A stretch of 34,161 bases of DNA from contig SVRY01000002.1 of assembly GCA_015064585.1 (NCBI GenBank), forward strand, positions 1-34,161. Reading direction: 5' to 3'. The notes beneath the pieces were generated by a model. The model was given only the letters and a program-made list of their open reading frames with translations. It was not told the DNA's origin and searched no databases. The stretch's first letter is position 1, and every line of letters starts with the position of its first letter. Both the position numbers and the translations under genes were made by a program. This stretch comes from Oscillospiraceae bacterium (lineage in GTDB: Bacteria > Bacillota > Clostridia > Oscillospirales > CAG-272). Positions 31,519-34,161 of the stretch are shown one piece after another.

Positions 31519-32333
31519 ATCTATCGATCAACGGACCTAAAATACTATGGAAAATCCCTGTGGGGGATCTGTTTACCATCACTATCACAGAAACGGTGCT
31601 TGCCTCCTGCATTGTGACCTGGGGGCTGATCCTTGCTTGCTATTTCCTCGGCAAGAATCTGAAAAAGCGTCCCGACGGAAAGCAGGTGATCGTGGAAAAG
31701 CTGGTCACCATGCTGTACAATATGGTTGAGGATACCATGGGCAAGCATAATATGCATTTTGCCCCCTACATCGGCGCCCTTTTTCTTTCCTCGATGTTCG
31801 GCTCACTGATCAGCACGTTGGGCTTCTTCCGCTCATCCACCGCCGATCTTTCCACCACTGCCACCTGGGCGATCATGACCATTGTGGTGGTATGGGCTTC
31901 CAATATCCGCGAAAACGGACTGCTTAGCTGGCTAAAAAGCTTTACCGAGCCCATCTTCATCATGACCCCCATGAATATTATCAGCGAATTTGCCACTCCC
32001 GTTTCCATGGCGTTCCGTCATTTCGGTAACGTACTGGGCGGTTCGGTGCTGATGACTTTGATCTATTCTGCCCTTGCCATCCTAAGCTCCCTTGTATTCG
32101 GATGGTTGCCGGGATTTTTGGGCGAGATCCCCTTTTTGCAGGTGGGCATTCCTGCCGCCTTCTCGCTCTATTTTGACTTCTTCTCGGGTGCTATCCAAGC
32201 CCTTGTATTCTGTATGCTGAGTATGGTATACATCGGACTTGCCAATCCTCCCAGAGACGAGCTTGGCAGAACATCTTACCAAGCGCAAAAGGCAGCAAAA
32301 AAAGCCGCAAAGGAAGCATCCAATGCTTCTTAA
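31515..32333 (+). CDS. atpB: ATP synthase Fo subunit a
   Basis: A 272-residue membrane protein. It forms the ion channels facing the c ring. The essential arginine is Arg168 in VSMAFRHFGNVLGG, and the last helices (QALVFCMLSMVYIGLA) match the family. A charged, Ala/Lys-rich tail (QKAAKKAAKEASNAS) extends the C terminus. It starts at ATG 31515, overlapping the atpI stop. Confidence 0.95.
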   Translation: MNLSINGPKILWKIPVGDLFTITITETVLASCIVTWGLILACYFLGKNLKKRPDGKQVIVEKLVTMLYNMVEDTMGKHNMHFAPYIGALFLSSMFGSLISTLGFFRSSTADLSTTATWAIMTIVVVWASNIRENGLLSWLKSFTEPIFIMTPMNIISEFATPVSMAFRHFGNVLGGSVLMTLIYSALAILSSLVFGWLPGFLGEIPFLQVGIPAAFSLYFDFFSGAIQALVFCMLSMVYIGLANPPRDELGRTSYQAQKAAKKAAKEASNAS

Positions 32334-32395
32334 TACAAATTCAGCGCACAATTTTAATTTAAAATATAATTTATTATCCTAGGAGGTAACTGAAA

Positions 32396-32623
32396 ATGGA
32401 TGTAGAAGCTGCAAAGGTAATTGGTGCCGGTTTATGTATGGGTCTGGGTGCCCTTGGTCCTGCACTGGGTGAAGGTAACGCTGTTTCTCACGCACTGGAC
32501 GGCATGGCCCGTCAGCCCGAGGCTGCCGGTATTCTGCGTACCAATATGATCATGGGTTGTGCCATTACCGAATCTACCGGTATTTACGCACTGGTTGTCG
32601 CCCTCTTGATCCTGTTCCTGTAA
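32396..32623 (+). CDS. atpE: ATP synthase Fo subunit c, Na+-type two-carboxylate site
   Basis: A 75-residue hairpin protein of the c ring. The loop ARQPEA is conserved. The ion-binding helix reads AITESTGIYALVVAL, with the essential Glu59 followed by Ser60 and Thr61, the E-S-T pattern of Na+-binding c subunits. On the first helix Glu26 (GEGNAV) aligns with Gln32 of the Ilyobacter protein. The spacing of 33 residues to Glu59 is the same. A second carboxylate here is known from Fusobacterium nucleatum. Inference: Na+ coupling. Strong ribosome site AGGAGGTAAC. Confidence 0.95.
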   Translation: MDVEAAKVIGAGLCMGLGALGPALGEGNAVSHALDGMARQPEAAGILRTNMIMGCAITESTGIYALVVALLILFL

Positions 32624-32652
32624 TTCTAAAAAAAGACACAAAAGGTATTAAC

Positions 32653-33243
32653 ATGACGGAAGAAATGACACTTCTTTCGGCAAATGACGAAGAGATCGCT
32701 CTTGTAAACGAGGTCGGCACCGAAGAACCCGTTCCCGAAAACGAGAGCGAGTACGAAGGGGTCATTGGTTTAGATGTCTGGACCATGATCTTTACCTTCT
32801 GCAATCTGCTGCTGCTTTTCTATTTCGCCCGCAAGTTTTTGTTTAAGCCCGTGAAAAAAATGATCGACAGCCGTCAAAAGGAAATTGACGATCTGTACGA
32901 CGACGCGGGCAAGGCAAAAACAGAAGCGGAAGAGTTTAGAGCAGAATACGAGGTAAAGCTGGAAAACGCCACTGCCGAAAGCGAAGAGATCATGCGCCGT
33001 GCTGTACGCAACGCACAACTAAAGGAAGAAGAGATTCTGAAGCAAGCCCGCGACGAAGCCGCAAAGACCCTGCAGCGTGCCGAAGAGCAGATCGACAAAG
33101 AACGCAAGCAGGCAATGGAGGATATCAAAAACGATGTTTCTGATGTCGCCATTGACATTGCAAAAGCTGTGCTGGACCGCGAGATCACAGCCAAGGAGCA
33201 TCATGCTCTCATCGACGGCTTTATTGAAAAATTGGGAGAATAA
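32653..33243 (+). CDS. atpF: ATP synthase Fo subunit b
   Basis: A 196-residue protein. One membrane helix (about 47-68, WTMIFTFCNLLLLFYFARKF) is followed by a long charged coiled coil (KKMIDSRQKEIDDLYDDAGK onward) that forms the peripheral stalk. Residues 1-44 are an unusually acidic extension ahead of the helix. The ATG at 32653 has only a weak AAAGGT site; the open frame further upstream overlaps atpE and was rejected. Confidence 0.93.
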   Translation: MTEEMTLLSANDEEIALVNEVGTEEPVPENESEYEGVIGLDVWTMIFTFCNLLLLFYFARKFLFKPVKKMIDSRQKEIDDLYDDAGKAKTEAEEFRAEYEVKLENATAESEEIMRRAVRNAQLKEEEILKQARDEAAKTLQRAEEQIDKERKQAMEDIKNDVSDVAIDIAKAVLDREITAKEHHALIDGFIEKLGE

Positions 33244-33245
33244 GT

Positions 33246-33776
33246 ATGAATCCCATCGAATACGGAAATGCGCTCTTTCTTCTTGCCAAAGAAGAGGGGA
33301 CATGCGAAAGGATCAAAAACGAAGCAGGATGTGTAAACAGCCTGCTTAACAGCCATCCAAAGTATCTGACACTATTGGATACCCCTGCTGTGCCCAATGC
33401 CGAAAAACATCAATTGGTGGATACGGCTTTTTTGGGTATGCATCCCCATCTGCTCAATTTTATAAAGATCCTGATCTCCAAGCGCTCAGTATATCTCTTT
33501 CCCCGTGCGTATGCCGCGTACTGTGACGCATACGACGAAGAAAACAACATTCTGCATGCAAGTGCAGTCACTGCGGTTCCTTTGAGCAAGGAGCAATCCG
33601 ATATGCTCACCGCAAAGCTTTGCAAGATCACGGGCAAAAACGTGATTTTGAACAACAAAATAGACCGCTCTCTCGTGGGAGGGGTACGTCTGCAGTTTGA
33701 CGGAAAACAGCTGGACAGCTCCATTGATGCACAGCTTGCCGCCCTCAGACGATCGCTGAAACAATCAAATCTATAG
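33246..33776 (+). CDS. atpH: ATP synthase F1 subunit delta
   Basis: A 176-residue protein, the usual length. It links the stalk to the F1 head. N-terminal helical domain beginning [18 protein letters not shown], and the C-terminal signature [20 protein letters not shown] with D-x-S at the end ([10 protein letters not shown]). Its ATG is 2 nt after atpF, with GGGAG in the atpF end. Confidence 0.93.
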   Translation: MNPIEYGNALFLLAKEEGTCERIKNEAGCVNSLLNSHPKYLTLLDTPAVPNAEKHQLVDTAFLGMHPHLLNFIKILISKRSVYLFPRAYAAYCDAYDEENNILHASAVTAVPLSKEQSDMLTAKLCKITGKNVILNNKIDRSLVGGVRLQFDGKQLDSSIDAQLAALRRSLKQSNL

Positions 33777-33801
33777 AACTATCAAAAAAGTTGGTATTAA
33801 A

Positions 33802-34161
33802 ATGCAACTGAAAATAGACGACATTGCAAAGGTCATCAAAGACCAAATTAAAAATTACGCCGCAAAGACCGAGCAGGACGAGATCGGCTACGTTCTGCAG
33901 GTGGGCGACGGGATTGCCAAGGTACACGGACTGGACAAATGCAAGTCCAACGAACTGCTTTCCTTTGCCAACGGCTCCTACGGCATGGCACTGAATCTGG
34001 AAGAAAACTGCGTCAGCGTGGTTATGCTGGGAACCGACGTCGGCATTTCCGAAGGAAGCCTTGTAAAGCGCACGGGTGAGGTTGTATCCGTTCCCGTGGG
34101 TGAAGGACTCATCGGAAGAGTTGTCAATGCGCTGGGTCAGCCCATTGACGGCAAGGGTCCC
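33802..34161 (+). CDS. atpA: ATP synthase F1 subunit alpha, partial (5' part)
   Basis: Only the first 120 codons are in the window; the frame runs off the right edge. It begins [20 protein letters not shown] and continues with [16 protein letters not shown] and [20 protein letters not shown], which are typical alpha-subunit N-terminal barrel segments. The nucleotide-binding P-loop lies beyond the edge. It starts 25 nt after atpH. Confidence 0.95.
   Translation, partial: MQLKIDDIAKVIKDQIKNYAAKTEQDEIGYVLQVGDGIAKVHGLDKCKSNELLSFANGSYGMALNLEENCVSVVMLGTDVGISEGSLVKRTGEVVSVPVGEGLIGRVVNALGQPIDGKGP

Overview
The window looks like chromosomal DNA from a low-to-mid GC Clostridia-type Firmicute, probably a gut anaerobe. 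This rests on strong AGGAGG ribosome sites, many sigma-A promoters with 17-bp spacers, a sensory [FeFe]-hydrogenase, a class 1B PyrD/PyrK pair, a YacP/Rae1-type domain and several lipoproteins. The genus cannot be fixed from sequence alone. Nothing shows a prophage, transposase, plasmid backbone or CRISPR array. Some intergenic stretches carry small palindrome-rich repeats.

Layout, left to right. (1) 1-345 is the start of a membrane protein gene (GTG start, minus strand) cut by the window edge. It is followed by a repeat-rich spacer and tRNA-Gln(CTG) with its own promoter and terminator. (2) 837-4081 is a minus-strand operon: a [2Fe-2S] thioredoxin-like ferredoxin, a group C (sensory) [FeFe]-hydrogenase with a PAS domain, and a SpoIIE-type phosphatase. 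Its leader holds a three-hairpin element that recurs at 22931-23001. (3) 4107-7382 has a patatin-like lipase and two related lipoproteins. One is interrupted by a frameshift; the other carries sixteen 24-bp repeats. (4) 7578-10148 encodes a TetM/EF-G-like translation GTPase fused to a Rae1/YacP (NYN) nuclease domain. (5) 10175-11026 is a divergent SLOG protein / XRE regulator pair with a palindromic operator candidate. (6) 11205-21398 is an eight-gene pyrimidine operon (pyrC-carB-pyrK-pyrD-pyrF-pyrE-pyrB) ending with guaB; no carA is present. PyrB carries a PyrI-like zinc domain at its C terminus. (7) 21479-25427 encodes envelope proteins, including two lipoproteins built from a shared ~110-residue repeat. 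(8) 25576-30621 holds a small flavodoxin-like protein, a multi-hairpin repeat, DegV, a SanA/YdcF-like protein, a CCA-adding enzyme, a zinc-ribbon/DUF4190 protein and a DUF2752 protein. (9) 30789 to the right end is the start of an F1Fo ATP synthase operon (atpZ, I, B, E, F, H and partial A). Its c subunit has a two-carboxylate, Na+-type ion site.

The pyr genes together make UMP from carbamoyl phosphate, and guaB adds the committed step to GMP, so one transcript may balance the two nucleotide branches. The hydrogenase operon looks like an H2- or redox-sensing switch with a phosphatase output. The most unusual single gene is the translation GTPase-Rae1 fusion, which would carry an mRNA-cleaving domain into the ribosomal A site. 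All function calls come from reading motifs by eye; no database search was possible.
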